The notes: a model not told the origin generated them from the sequence alone. A stretch of DNA of 64,000 nt from Gammaproteobacteria bacterium (GCA_029862005.1 JAOTYD010000019.1:1-64000), one strand, 5' to 3'; counted from the stretch's first letter, positions 8,655 to 17,789 are shown. Made by a program: numbers and translations.

Positions 8655-8993
8655 CTAGCTGCTGGCACCTGCCGGCTTGAAGCTGGCACGGGCATTTTTG
8701 GCTTTTTCCATGGCGCCCTTCGCTTCCTGAGTGGTCAGTGCCTGGATAGTTTTGAGGTTGGTAACACCCCCGGTAGACCCTGCGATCATCATCCCGGCCA
8801 CCATATCCGCCAAGTTATCCCCTTCCGATATAACCAGGAAGTCGTATTCGCCGGTGGTCACATAGTAATCCACCAGTTTTGCTCCGACCGACTCCAAAAG
8901 GCCGGCTACCGCGGCTTTTCGATCCTCGGGATTGTCGACCATTCCCTTGATAGCGCTTTCGCTATAGTTGCCTTGTGTGATAAATATTGTCAT
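8655..8993 (-). CDS. GYD domain-containing protein
   Basis: A 112-residue protein of the GYD family, small alpha/beta ferredoxin-fold proteins of unknown role. Visible markers are MTIFITQGNYS at the start, GEYDFLVISEGD near residue 60 and a Gly/Thr stretch GSTGGVTNLKTIQALT. The ATG at 8993 is supported by AGGGGG about 7 bases upstream; the reading frame continues open upstream without a better start. The alanine/lysine-rich C-terminus is probably flexible. It is transcribed alone. The family has no established function. Confidence 0.82.
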   Translation of the reverse strand: MTIFITQGNYSESAIKGMVDNPEDRKAAVAGLLESVGAKLVDYYVTTGEYDFLVISEGDNLADMVAGMMIAGSTGGVTNLKTIQALTTQEAKGAMEKAKNARASFKPAGASS

Positions 8994-9161
8994 TTTATTG
9001 CCCCCTTTTTCACTAATCGTTATAAGAGACTTGCATACAACCGGAATTTGGGTCCCGGCAACCGGCAATATTAACACGAACGGCCCTGGATGGCCTGAAT
9101 GTTCAGCAGTGGGTTAGGGAGTTTCCGCGCCTGAGGCGACTCGACGACGACAGGTTTTACA

Positions 9162-9986
9162 ATGAAAAATATTTATACTTTTGGCCGAAAACCGGCACAG
9201 CGAAACTACACGATTGATGACCTGCGCGCCCTGAAAGGCTCGGGCAAACGGTTGACCATGTGCAATCCGGGCAACGAGGTTGAAATAAAGGCCTGCGTCG
9301 ATGCCGGAATCGATTTGCTGACCGTGTGGGACAACCAGATGGAGATTGCCCGGGAACTGGCGCCGACCCATTTCATGGGAACCGCGATGACCTGGGGACA
9401 GTATGCGAGACCCGACGAGATTCTGCGGGCAGCCATTCGCTGCATGGAGCAGGGTGCTGACATGTACTACACCCTGCGCAGTTTCGACATCGTGGAAATG
9501 CTGGCCAGGGAGGGAATTCCGGTGCAGGGCCACATGGGACTGGTTCCATCGGTCAGTATCTGGTCGGGAGGTCTGCGGGCATTCGGACGTACTGCTGATG
9601 AAGCTCTGGAGATATATAAAACCTTCAAGCGCTATGAAGATGCGGGTTGTTTCGCGGTTGAAATCGAGTGTGTTGCCGAAGAAACGCTACGGCACCTGAA
9701 TGAGAAAACATCGATCGTCACTTTTTCCCTGGGGTCGGGAAATGCAGGGGACGCTATTTTTCTGTTCATGTCCGATATTTGCGGTGAGTCCGAAGCGCCA
9801 CCCAAACATGCTTATGCATTTGGGAAACTCGCGCCGCTGCATCGACAAATGTACGAGCAACGGGTGGACGCATTGACAAAGTTTCACGAGGAATCCAGCG
9901 CGATGCGCTTTCCCTATGCCGAGCAATCGATTTCGATGCACGCGGGGGAAGAAGAAAAATTACTGGAAGCGCTGGACAAGCTTTAA
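9162..9986 (+). CDS. PanB-like ketopantoate hydroxymethyltransferase paralogue
   Basis: A 274-residue TIM-barrel protein related to PanB, which uses methylene-THF to hydroxymethylate ketoisovalerate. Family features retained are the GHMGLVPS motif near residue 125, DAGCFAVEIECVAEE with the putative catalytic glutamate near 165, and SLGSGNAGDA matching the PanB IGAG region. Differences are notable: the first metal motif reads TVWDNQ rather than the usual VGDS, and the substrate lysine motif KLEGG is replaced by YYTLRS. A different substrate is therefore likely. It lies about 100 bases upstream of ddaH in the same direction. The link with methylene-THF chemistry fits the C1 theme of the window but is inference. 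Confidence 0.72.
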   Translation: MKNIYTFGRKPAQRNYTIDDLRALKGSGKRLTMCNPGNEVEIKACVDAGIDLLTVWDNQMEIARELAPTHFMGTAMTWGQYARPDEILRAAIRCMEQGADMYYTLRSFDIVEMLAREGIPVQGHMGLVPSVSIWSGGLRAFGRTADEALEIYKTFKRYEDAGCFAVEIECVAEETLRHLNEKTSIVTFSLGSGNAGDAIFLFMSDICGESEAPPKHAYAFGKLAPLHRQMYEQRVDALTKFHEESSAMRFPYAEQSISMHAGEEEKLLEALDKL

Positions 9987-10085
9987 CCTGTTAAATGGTA
10001 ATTATTCGTTTCATGTTGATAATTTGTAACCGGCATTTTCCAGTCAAGCCTGAGGGATTAAATTAACCATGCTGGAGAATAAATC

Positions 10086-10868
10086 TTGACTGAACTTTCA
10101 TACGAGTTTACGCGCGCGATCACCCGCCTGCCGGCACCGAGTATTGTGCATGGACTGAGGGCAGAGGACCTGGGTAACCCGGATCATGATCAAATGCTGA
10201 AGGATCATGTGCATTATGTTTCAACGCTTAAGGAAACTGGGGCCAGTGTCACTGAACTTCCGGCGCTTGATGCTTACCCGGATTCGGTCTTTGTCGAAGA
10301 CATTGCGCTTTGCCTGCCCGAAGTCGCCATCCTGATGCGCCCGGGCGCACCGTCCCGACTTGGCGAAGTCAATGAAATGGCGCCTGTGTTGCGGGACGTT
10401 TATGACCAGGTGCTTGAAATCGAGGGACCTGGTTTTATCGAGGGAGGCGACATTTTAGTGACCGCAAAGGAAATTCTGGTAGGTCTCTCTTCCCGAACCG
10501 ATAAGGCAGGCGTCGCCGAACTTGCGGAGATTATCAGCCAATGGGGCTACAAGTTGCGCCAGGTTGTAACACCCCCGGGTGTTCTGCATTTCAAGACGGA
10601 CTGTTCGCTACTGGATGCGGAAACCATCCTCTCGACTAAACGACTGGATGCCACAGGGTGTTTTACAAAATATCGCGTAATCCATACCTATGATGGCGAA
10701 GAGGCAGCCGCAAACTCGATTCGTTTTAATCAGTTGGTATTGATGCCAGCCGGGTTTCCCCAAACTCGTGACTTGCTGTTGAACGAAGGTTACGAAGTGC
10801 GTGAAATTAACAATAGCGAATGCGCCAGGCTGGACGGTGGCATGTCCTGTCTTTCACTGAGATTCTAA
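10086..10868 (+). CDS. ddaH: Dimethylarginine dimethylaminohydrolase (DDAH)
   Basis: Hydrolyses asymmetric dimethylarginine or monomethylarginine to citrulline plus dimethylamine or methylamine. The 260 residues have the pentein fold pattern with PDSVFVEDIA near residue 65, GGDIL near 120, the catalytic histidine in GVLHFKTD (His168) and the catalytic cysteine in DGGMSC (Cys255), matching DDAH rather than arginine deiminase. Translation starts at TTG 10086, preceded by GGAG 9 bases upstream; there is no ATG in frame nearby. Its amine product is a substrate for the methylated-amine genes further along the window. That connection is inference from pathway knowledge. Confidence 0.88.
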   Translation: MTELSYEFTRAITRLPAPSIVHGLRAEDLGNPDHDQMLKDHVHYVSTLKETGASVTELPALDAYPDSVFVEDIALCLPEVAILMRPGAPSRLGEVNEMAPVLRDVYDQVLEIEGPGFIEGGDILVTAKEILVGLSSRTDKAGVAELAEIISQWGYKLRQVVTPPGVLHFKTDCSLLDAETILSTKRLDATGCFTKYRVIHTYDGEEAAANSIRFNQLVLMPAGFPQTRDLLLNEGYEVREINNSECARLDGGMSCLSLRF

Positions 10869-10894
10869 CGAGTTCGATAAGTACACGCCGTTTA

Positions 10895-10934
10895 TTGCTT
10901 AAGCCGATGAGTCTGACAGGCGCTTTTTAAGCAA
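10895..10934. terminator. Possible bidirectional terminator between ddaH and the Rieske gene
   Basis: TTGCTTAA and TTAAGCAA form an 8-bp stem with a 24-base loop that can close further by GCC/GGC. It lies between two convergent genes. The T run is short, so the call is weak. Confidence 0.3.
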
Positions 10935-10952
10935 CGGCTAAAGTCAACTCCT

Positions 10953-12134
10953 TTAAAATTCGGGAGCATCGATGGATTCGGTAATCAGTTTTGCAAAATG
11001 CTGCTGTACCGGATCCCAGTAAGGCGATAACACACCGCCGTCAAATCCTTCCGAGCAGCGACCGCTTTGCATACGCTCGATAATGCCGATGTCTTCCTGA
11101 TTGAGATCGTTCCAGTTGTTAACTACATGTTCACGAGCCGCACCGTATTTATCTGCGGTCGCACCGTCACCGATAAAATACAGCGTAATGGTTTCGCGGC
11201 ATTTTAATGCTCCCCGCGGCCAGGCTATGAATACGTCGACCTGGTCCGGAAATATCTCGAAGGCAAAGTTGGGGAAGAGTACAAACCAGTCACCACGATT
11301 TTGCTTCTCAATCGGCAGGTCAGGGAACCAGGGCAGTTCGCCGCCACGAGCCGGATCAGCCTGTTGAAATTCGTAGCCGCATAGCAAAACTTTTTTGTCA
11401 AAGCTTGGCGCCTCGCGTTCATCCATGCCGACGAAGTCATTTAACCATGGATGGCAGGAGAACACGTGATAGGGTTCGATGAAATTCTCGATCGGGAGTT
11501 TCCAGTTGGCGTTGATATCAAACTCGAGCGTTTCGCAAAACCGCATTGCGCTTAAGTCGTAACCGTCAAGTTTTTGAGTAATCGACTCGATAGTAGTGGC
11601 GAAATCCCCGGCGTCTCCGCTCAGGTTGACAAAGATCCAGTCGTGCCAAGTGACGCAACGAACTTCGACCAGGTCAGCGCGGTGGCAATTCGACGAGTTG
11701 ACGTCGTGCTGCTCGCCGCCAAGAAAATGCGGGCGCGCTATCAACTTGCCAGACAGGCTATAACTCCAGGCGTGATTCGGACAGACGAACTTTTTGCTGT
11801 TGCAGGGTTCAGTCACCAGCTTCGAACCGCGATGACGACAGACATTATGAAAGGCTCGAATACGCTTGTCCCCGGTCAGCACCAGCACCACTGGTTGCCC
11901 AGCGACCTCGGCCGGCAGCATGTCGCCGACCCGGGTAAGCTGATGTGTGAACCCGACAAATATCCAGTTATCACGAAACAGCGTCTGCTGCTCGAGCGCA
12001 TAAAAGTCGGGGCAGGTATAGGCCAGGTTGGGTAATCCCGAAGCTTCTGCAACCGGCTTGTCGAGGCGGCCATCCTGTACCTGCTGTAAAAATTCATGCC
12101 GAACCTGTTGCAGCGCTGAGCTCAATCTGGTCAT
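10953..12134 (-). CDS. Rieske non-heme iron oxygenase, betaine-demethylase type
   Basis: Alpha subunit of a Rieske oxygenase, 393 residues. The [2Fe-2S] ligands are CRHRG near residue 98 and CPNHAW near 118. The mononuclear iron site is EPYHVFSCHPW near 222-232 with an acidic partner in the NQEDIG region near 355. The length and the IENFIEPYHVFSCHP context resemble the glycine-betaine, stachydrine, choline and carnitine monooxygenase group rather than aromatic dioxygenases with a beta subunit, and no beta-subunit gene is adjacent. No reductase gene (GbcB type) is next to it. It is divergently transcribed from an OYE-FeS flavoprotein with 93 bases between them. Substrate is a quaternary or tertiary amine by inference. 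Confidence 0.8.
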   Translation of the reverse strand: MTRLSSALQQVRHEFLQQVQDGRLDKPVAEASGLPNLAYTCPDFYALEQQTLFRDNWIFVGFTHQLTRVGDMLPAEVAGQPVVLVLTGDKRIRAFHNVCRHRGSKLVTEPCNSKKFVCPNHAWSYSLSGKLIARPHFLGGEQHDVNSSNCHRADLVEVRCVTWHDWIFVNLSGDAGDFATTIESITQKLDGYDLSAMRFCETLEFDINANWKLPIENFIEPYHVFSCHPWLNDFVGMDEREAPSFDKKVLLCGYEFQQADPARGGELPWFPDLPIEKQNRGDWFVLFPNFAFEIFPDQVDVFIAWPRGALKCRETITLYFIGDGATADKYGAAREHVVNNWNDLNQEDIGIIERMQSGRCSEGFDGGVLSPYWDPVQQHFAKLITESIDAPEF

Positions 12135-12168
12135 TGGTGTGAAAATTCTGGATAGTTATTTTGCAATA

Positions 12169-12194
12169 ATGAAAATTTAATGCTAATTTTTCAT
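12169..12194. promoter_or_regulatory. Near-palindrome in the divergent Rieske/OYE promoter
   Basis: ATGAAAATTT and AATTTTTCAT form inverted half-sites (nine of ten bases paired) separated by 6 bases, centrally placed in the 93-bp region between divergent genes. The XRE-cupin gene at 14178 in the same cluster is a likely binder. Confidence 0.45.
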
Positions 12195-12227
12195 TTTATC
12201 AAGCGATTTCTATTCGAGCCGGTTTAA

Positions 12228-14177
12228 ATGTACGAGCAATTGCTACAACCGCTGGACCTGGGCCCGACCCGGGTGCGCAACCGGATATTCAACCCGCCCC
12301 ATGGAACTTCGTTGAGTCACCAGGGTGTCGTGACCGATGACCTGATTGCCTACCACACCAGTCGAGCGCGTGGCGGCGCCGGCTTGATCATTATGGAAGG
12401 GATGACGGTGCATCCCAGTTACGGCTTCGAAGCTTCGTTTCTGTATGCCGGCAGTGATCGAATCATTGAAGGACTGAGCCGGCTTGGCACCTGCTGCCGC
12501 GCGGAGGGTACACCCGTGTTCGGACAGCTATTTCACGCCGGGCGGGGCGTCCGGCTCAGCCACGATGGATCACGACCGCTGAGTTACTCGGCCTCCGACG
12601 TGCCGGACGAACGTTACCGAGTGGTGCCGGTGCCGATGCCGAACGAAATGGTGTGGGAATTTATCGAGAGTTATGCCGATGCTGCTGGGCGGCTTGCCGA
12701 GGCAGACCTGGATGGTGTCGAAATACTGGCCAGTATGGGTTACCTGATCCCCCAGTTTCTTAATCCGGAGACGAATCGTCGTAGTGATGAATTCGGTGGC
12801 GACGCCGAGGGACGCATGCGTTTCCTGCGCGAAGTTATATCTCGAAGTCGCGCGCGCATTGGTCCACACAAGACGCTGGGCGTGCGCGTAACCCTTGATG
12901 AGAAAATCGACAAGGGATTCCCGGCCCCGGATATGATTGACATTTGCCGGACCCTGGAAGCCGATGGATATATCGATTACTTCAGCGTGATCGCCGGATC
13001 ATCGTCTGCACCTGACGGGTGGATTCACGTGTTTCCGCCGATGTCCGTGGCAGCTGGTTTTGTCGCGGATGATGCCGCGCAGCTGAAACAGGCGGTGGCC
13101 AAACCGGTACTGGTGGCAGGCAGGATTAACCAGCCACAGCTGGCTGATGAAGTTCTGACCGCGGGCAAGGCAGACATGGTAGGTCTCGGGCGTGCGTTAA
13201 TCGCCGATCCTGAATTTGTCAACAAGATGGCCAGCGGCAGGACTGACGATATCCGTGCCTGCGTCGGCTGTAACCAGGCCTGTGTGGGGCATCGCCTGGC
13301 GCATTTTCCGGTGTCCTGTATCCAGAATCCGGTGAGTGGCCGCGAGCGCACCATGGGCGAATTCATACCGGCGAAAGTGCGCAAAAAGATTCTTGTTATC
13401 GGTGGCGGTCCGGCCGGCATGAAAGCAGCGGTAATTGCTGCCGAACGTGGACACCAGGTTGAATTGCACGAAATTGGCGCCCGTCTCGGTGGGCAGGTAA
13501 ACCTGGCTGAGGCCTTGCCGGGGCGTTCCGAGTTCGGTGGTGTCACCACCAACCTGGAGCAGGAGCTCAGGCAGACGGGTGTTCGTGTGATCTTGAATTC
13601 GCAGATCGAGGATTCCGCACTGCATGATATCGGCCCGGATCATGTCGTTATTGCGACCGGCGCCAATACCCGTTTACCTGAGGTCGAAGTGGAGAACGTC
13701 GAATTGGTCGACGCCTGGTCGGTCATTCGCGGTGATCTGCGACCCGGCAATAACGTGGTAATAGCGGATTGGTCCTGCGACTGGGCGGGACTCGGAGTGG
13801 CCGAAAAGCTCGCGCGAGAGGGGCATTACGTGCGCCTGTTATCGGGTGGCTGTGTTGCCGGCGAATCGATCCAGGCAATTGTGCGTGACCACTGGGTTGG
13901 TGTATTGCACCAGCTCGGCGTTGAGATGATCCCCTACGCGCGTTTCTGTGGCGCCATCGACGGCAGTGCTTTTTTTCAGCATATGACCGGTGGTGAAGCC
14001 ATGGTTTGCGAGGATGTCGACACGGTTGTCAGCTGCTACGCGCCACAGGCCAACCGTGACTGTGACTGGATTGCAGATATTGACGGATTGACGGTATCGC
14101 GCATTGGAGACGCAGTCTCGCCACGTACGGTCGAGGAAGCCGTACTCGAAGGACTGCAACTGGGTCGAAGTATATAA
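12228..14177 (+). CDS. OYE-type FMN/[4Fe-4S]/FAD N-demethylase-like oxidoreductase
   Basis: A 649-residue flavoprotein of the trimethylamine dehydrogenase / 2,4-dienoyl-CoA reductase / DgcA-StcD family. Residues 1-335 form the OYE TIM barrel with FMN. The iron-sulfur cysteines are CVGCNQAC near 344-351 plus a fourth in PVSC near 363. The C-terminal part has an FAD/NAD fold starting KKILVIGGGPAG near 386. The cysteine that covalently binds FMN in trimethylamine dehydrogenase is replaced (PPHGTS instead of a PHC motif), so it is not a classical TMADH. Together with the divergent Rieske oxygenase it resembles a stachydrine or betaine demethylation pair, where the StcD type removes an N-methyl group. 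It abuts the XRE-cupin gene with no gap. Confidence 0.8.
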   Translation: MYEQLLQPLDLGPTRVRNRIFNPPHGTSLSHQGVVTDDLIAYHTSRARGGAGLIIMEGMTVHPSYGFEASFLYAGSDRIIEGLSRLGTCCRAEGTPVFGQLFHAGRGVRLSHDGSRPLSYSASDVPDERYRVVPVPMPNEMVWEFIESYADAAGRLAEADLDGVEILASMGYLIPQFLNPETNRRSDEFGGDAEGRMRFLREVISRSRARIGPHKTLGVRVTLDEKIDKGFPAPDMIDICRTLEADGYIDYFSVIAGSSSAPDGWIHVFPPMSVAAGFVADDAAQLKQAVAKPVLVAGRINQPQLADEVLTAGKADMVGLGRALIADPEFVNKMASGRTDDIRACVGCNQACVGHRLAHFPVSCIQNPVSGRERTMGEFIPAKVRKKILVIGGGPAGMKAAVIAAERGHQVELHEIGARLGGQVNLAEALPGRSEFGGVTTNLEQELRQTGVRVILNSQIEDSALHDIGPDHVVIATGANTRLPEVEVENVELVDAWSVIRGDLRPGNNVVIADWSCDWAGLGVAEKLAREGHYVRLLSGGCVAGESIQAIVRDHWVGVLHQLGVEMIPYARFCGAIDGSAFFQHMTGGEAMVCEDVDTVVSCYAPQANRDCDWIADIDGLTVSRIGDAVSPRTVEEAVLEGLQLGRSI

Positions 14178-14798
14178 ATGGCTGCAAATACGGCACTTTC
14201 GTCGGATCACGCGTTAGCCGATCTCGGTAACGACATCAGGCAATTGCGCAAGGTACGCGGTATTACCCTGCAACAACTGGCCCTGGCGACCGGCAAGTCG
14301 GTAGGATTTCTGAGCCAGGTCGAGCGTAATCTGACCCGACCCTCGGTCGCGGCACTGCAGGATATTTCGGAGGCGTTGTCGGTACATATCGGCTGGTTCT
14401 TTCCTGAAGATTCGACGGGCACACCCGAGGAGCGCGAATTTATCGTGCGGCGGCAGAATCGGCGGCGTCTCACCTATACAGAACTCAGCGGTACCGAGTA
14501 CCTGGGCCTGCACGACTCGTTGCTGTCGGCTAATCTGAACGGAGAGCTTGCACTGGGTATATCCCGCTATGAACCCGGCGCTTCGACCGGTGATGACAGT
14601 TACGATCACGATGGCGAAGAAGCCGGGCTGGTGTTGTCGGGCACGCTCGAGCTAAGCATCGATGGGCGGCAGTTTGTGCTTGATGCCGGCGACAGTTTTT
14701 CCTTCAAGAGTCATTTGAGGCATCGCTATGTTAATCCTTCTCCCACCGAGGATACCGTGGTGGTCTGGGCGAATACGCCGATAACCCTGCGAAAATAA
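14178..14798 (+). CDS. XRE-family regulator with C-terminal cupin domain
   Basis: A 206-residue transcription regulator. An N-terminal helix-turn-helix (IRQLRKVRGITLQQLALATGKSVGFLSQVERN, residues about 18-50) is followed by a cupin sensor domain with DHDGEEAGLVLSGTLEL near 150 and DAGDSFSFKSHLRHRY near 175. This architecture controls catabolism of small amines and amino acids in many proteobacteria. Its ATG directly follows the stop of the OYE-type gene, so the two are in one operon. It probably acts on the near-palindrome at 12169-12194. Confidence 0.88.
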   Translation: MAANTALSSDHALADLGNDIRQLRKVRGITLQQLALATGKSVGFLSQVERNLTRPSVAALQDISEALSVHIGWFFPEDSTGTPEEREFIVRRQNRRRLTYTELSGTEYLGLHDSLLSANLNGELALGISRYEPGASTGDDSYDHDGEEAGLVLSGTLELSIDGRQFVLDAGDSFSFKSHLRHRYVNPSPTEDTVVVWANTPITLRK

Positions 14799-14865
14799 CC
14801 TGAGGATAAAAGATGGCTATTCGCAGCGACAACACGAGAATGGACTCACGCCGTTTTTTCGAAGT

Positions 14866-15801
14866 TTACAGCCACTCGAGGTATTCAATCATGCGCCGCC
14901 GGGTTGGCTCATCCGGCAGACGCCCGAATCCCGCAGCCATGTTATCTACCATGTGCTTGAGCTTTGATGTGGCGGGAATGATGCAGGTTACCGCGGGGTG
15001 AGCTGCAATAAATTTAAGGAAAAACTGTCCCCAACTGGCACAATCGAACTCGGATACCCAATCGGGTAAAGGCTCGCCGCGGACCTTGCGAAACAGCGCA
15101 CCGCGTTGGTAAGGACGGTTGATCAGCGTGGCGATTCCGCGTTCACTTGCTATAGGCAGCAGGCGCTGTTCTACTTCGCGGTCCAGTATGTTGTAGCTGA
15201 ACTGCACAAAATCGAGCGGTAGCTGTTGCAGTATCTGTTCGAGTTCATTGTGAGAGCGACCATGCGAGGTCGTGATGCCGATGTAGCGTATTTTTCCCAG
15301 GGCCTTCCACTCAACCAGGGTATCGATGTGGGTCTTCCAGTCGCGCAGGTTGTGAATCTGCATCAGGTCAATCTTGTCTACGCCCATGCGTTGCAGCGAA
15401 CGCTCCATTTGATTGATGCCTTCGCGTTTACCGTAGGTCCATACCTTAGTCGCCGTAAAAAGATTCTGTTTGTTATTGACCTGGCTCAGCAGGGCACCGG
15501 TTACCGCTTCGGCGCTGCCATACATCGGCGATGAATCGATCAGTTGCCCGCCGTTATCAAAAAATGCCTGCATCACGTCGAGCAACTGCGAATGCGCCGC
15601 GGTGGTGCTTTCAACATCGAAAGTTCGGGAAGTGCCAAGCCCGATGACGGACAAACGTTCACCCGTGGATGGGATGGTTTTCTTGATTACCGTGGATTTT
15701 GCTGCAGACAGGTAGCTCGGAGCAAGCGCGTACAGCAGCGAAGCGGCGCCAGTCGATTTTAAAAAGTGGCGGCGGGTAAAACTGGAATTTGGTTTATTCA
15801 T
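14866..15801 (-). CDS. Tat-exported aldo/keto reductase
   Basis: A 311-residue NAD(P)-linked aldo/keto reductase fold protein preceded by a twin-arginine signal (TRRHFLKSTGAASLLYALAP, residues 8-28), so it is probably periplasmic. AKR features include GLGTSRTFDV, IDSSPMYGSAE with the active-site tyrosine, and KIDLMQIHN near 140; the end of the barrel has CIIPATSK. The substrate is unknown. It overlaps the upstream transporter gene by 8 bases, indicating a two-gene operon. Periplasmic aldo/keto reductases of this type are common in marine gammaproteobacteria but uncharacterised to my knowledge. Confidence 0.87.
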   Translation of the reverse strand: MNKPNSSFTRRHFLKSTGAASLLYALAPSYLSAAKSTVIKKTIPSTGERLSVIGLGTSRTFDVESTTAAHSQLLDVMQAFFDNGGQLIDSSPMYGSAEAVTGALLSQVNNKQNLFTATKVWTYGKREGINQMERSLQRMGVDKIDLMQIHNLRDWKTHIDTLVEWKALGKIRYIGITTSHGRSHNELEQILQQLPLDFVQFSYNILDREVEQRLLPIASERGIATLINRPYQRGALFRKVRGEPLPDWVSEFDCASWGQFFLKFIAAHPAVTCIIPATSKLKHMVDNMAAGFGRLPDEPTRRRMIEYLEWL

Positions 15802-17110
15802 TTAATGTCTCCGCAAGCACAGTGCCAGGTGATTCTGCGCTGATGCTATTTTTGTCGAAACGGGTTCCGAGAAAGATCGCGACCAGGGTCCAGATCATCG
15901 CGAACAGGGCAGCAACCATTGCGATCGCGCCGAGGCCAAGCCCGATACCCTGCGCAAGCCCGGTATAGGTCCAGCCGGCGAGCACGTCACCGCCCCGATA
16001 GACCACGATATCAATCACCGGTTTGGTTTTGAAACGCGTTTCGCGGGGCACGCTGGTAAACAGCATTTCTCGCCCCGGTCGCGTAATTGCATAGTTTCCC
16101 GCGCGGCGGACGATCTGCAGTCCTATCAATAGCGCAAGCCCCGGTGCGATCGCAACTGCGATCCAGCCGAATACCAGCACCACCGGTACCAGTGCCAGGG
16201 TTACGGCCAGGCCGAATCTGGTTGCCAGGCGGCTGGTGGCGAACAGCGCGGTCAAGATGGCCAGCGTGTTTACGGCCAGGTCCATCATCCCCCAGTACTG
16301 CGAGCGGGTAGCGCGGTCGTATTCGACCATGACGTTCTTCAGCTCGAAGTAAACGAAGCTGCTCATTATCGTGTACAGTAATATGAACAGGCCGATGCCG
16401 AGCAAAAACCGATGACTGAGCAAGTCGACAAAACCATCAAAAAATTCCCCACCAATTGATTTTACGGTGACAGTGCCGGTTACCGGCTTGCTTTCGGTAA
16501 CAGTCCTGGCTTTATCGAGGAAAAAAATAATCGGTACAATCAGCAGCAGCGTCAGGGCCGCGATCAACAACAGATTATAAACTCCGAGAATTCCGCCCAG
16601 GAAAACCGGAATGGAGGGCCCTACAACCGCTCCAATACTTGCACCCGCGCCGAACAGGCCAAACAGGCGCCTTGATTGCGATCTGGAATAGATATCGGAC
16701 ATGAAACTCCAGAATACCGATACGTGGAACAGGGCAAAGAAACTGACCCAAACGTAGAATGCTTTATCGATGATTCGGGAGTCTTCAAACCAGCTTGCAC
16801 CGAAATAAAATAGCAGGAAGGAGCCCGCAAAAAAGATATAAACACCCGGTACCAACCGCTTCAGCTTGACTCGTGATACAACAAATCCATACATCAGTAC
16901 GGCGCCGGTGCTGATAAAAAAAGTCAGTGTCCACAGCCAGCTCAATTCGGCGTCGGTCCAGTCGCTCGACATCGCATCACGCACCGGTCTGAGCACGTAA
17001 TAAGCGGCCATCAGCAAAAAAACAAACAGGAATGACATCGATGCCGTCGACAGTTCCCGTGATTCCACCTTGAGCAGTTTGTTAATGAAAATTTGGAACG
17101 AGCCGGGCAT
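15794..17110 (-). CDS. MFS-type transporter related to NTP/NDP translocases
   Basis: A polytopic membrane protein of about 438 residues and about 12 segments. The N-terminal YYVLRPVRDAM motif and the late TKPVIDIVVYRGGD motif are typical of the bacterial proteins related to ATP/ADP translocases that are annotated as MFS transporters. I start it at ATG 17110, which gives the usual 25-residue lead-in; a GTG at 17167 with a weak AGG upstream is possible. It overlaps the Tat aldo/keto reductase by 8 bases. Substrate is not known, and true nucleotide exchange is unlikely in a free-living bacterium. Confidence 0.75.
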   Translation of the reverse strand: MPGSFQIFINKLLKVESRELSTASMSFLFVFLLMAAYYVLRPVRDAMSSDWTDAELSWLWTLTFFISTGAVLMYGFVVSRVKLKRLVPGVYIFFAGSFLLFYFGASWFEDSRIIDKAFYVWVSFFALFHVSVFWSFMSDIYSRSQSRRLFGLFGAGASIGAVVGPSIPVFLGGILGVYNLLLIAALTLLLIVPIIFFLDKARTVTESKPVTGTVTVKSIGGEFFDGFVDLLSHRFLLGIGLFILLYTIMSSFVYFELKNVMVEYDRATRSQYWGMMDLAVNTLAILTALFATSRLATRFGLAVTLALVPVVLVFGWIAVAIAPGLALLIGLQIVRRAGNYAITRPGREMLFTSVPRETRFKTKPVIDIVVYRGGDVLAGWTYTGLAQGIGLGLGAIAMVAALFAMIWTLVAIFLGTRFDKNSISAESPGTVLAETLNE

Positions 17111-17179
17111 GCGGAGGTGTAAGAATTTTGATATGCGACAGTATAACCTAAGCCGGCTGCAGGTCACTGCACCTGTTGG

Positions 17180-17695
17180 TTATCTTGAATCTGCTGCTAA
17201 CTCGTGTGGTGCTTGTTTGGCGAGGCCAGCGACGACTTCAGCCGAGGGCTGCTGGATCAGTACTCTCGGATCGACTTTCAACTTTGATTCGCGATTGCCA
17301 CCGCCGAGTACGACATAATCGCATTGCATGACGGCATCGTCGATCCATATGGGAAGGTTATCGGGCAGACATAACGGAGTGACGCCGCCAATTTCCATAG
17401 CGGTCATTTCGCGGGTTTCGTCAGCCGATGCAAACGATACCTTGCGTGCGCCGAGCTTCTTGCGCACGGTGTGGTTGGTATTCAAGCGATCGGTGGCAAG
17501 CAGTACGCAGACCACGAATTTCCGATCCCCGGTTTTGGAGCGCACCAGAATCGCGTTGGCTGAATTTTCGAGTGCCACTCCATAGTGTTCGCAGAACATA
17601 GCCGTGTCAGCAAGTTTAGGATCACAGGGCCAGACCTCGAACGGGTGGCCAGCTTGCTCGAGAAATGCTCGTATCTTGGGCAGAGTATCGCTCAA
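17180..17695 (-). CDS. YbaK/ProX-type aminoacyl-tRNA deacylase domain protein
   Basis: A 171-residue YbaK/EbsC-fold protein. This family hydrolyses misacylated tRNA (for example Cys- or Ala-tRNAPro) as free-standing editing factors. Family marks are the ANAILVRSKTG strand, FVVCVLLATDRLN, RKKLGARKVSFASADET and the GGVTPLCLP loop with the conserved GG. The gene reads away from an HAD phosphatase gene and into the transporter gene, with 70 bases between. The exact aminoacyl substrate is unknown. Confidence 0.85.
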   Translation of the reverse strand: MSDTLPKIRAFLEQAGHPFEVWPCDPKLADTAMFCEHYGVALENSANAILVRSKTGDRKFVVCVLLATDRLNTNHTVRKKLGARKVSFASADETREMTAMEIGGVTPLCLPDNLPIWIDDAVMQCDYVVLGGGNRESKLKVDPRVLIQQPSAEVVAGLAKQAPHELAADSR

Positions 17696-17789
17696 CGCTA
17701 TTATTCCTCATTTGTCTAGATGATCGCGTAGATATTATTTAACATAGTTATTGAACGCTGTGAATGCAGCTGGCAACAATGGAGTAGCC

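Noticed and set aside
12228-14177. Trimethylamine dehydrogenase identity for the OYE-FeS protein
   Set aside because: The cysteine carrying covalent FMN in TMADH is a glycine-containing PPHGTS here, and the length is shorter than TMADH.
15794-17110. True ATP/ADP translocase of energy-parasite type
   Set aside because: Only the general family motifs are present and nothing else suggests an intracellular parasite, so it is called an MFS-like transporter.
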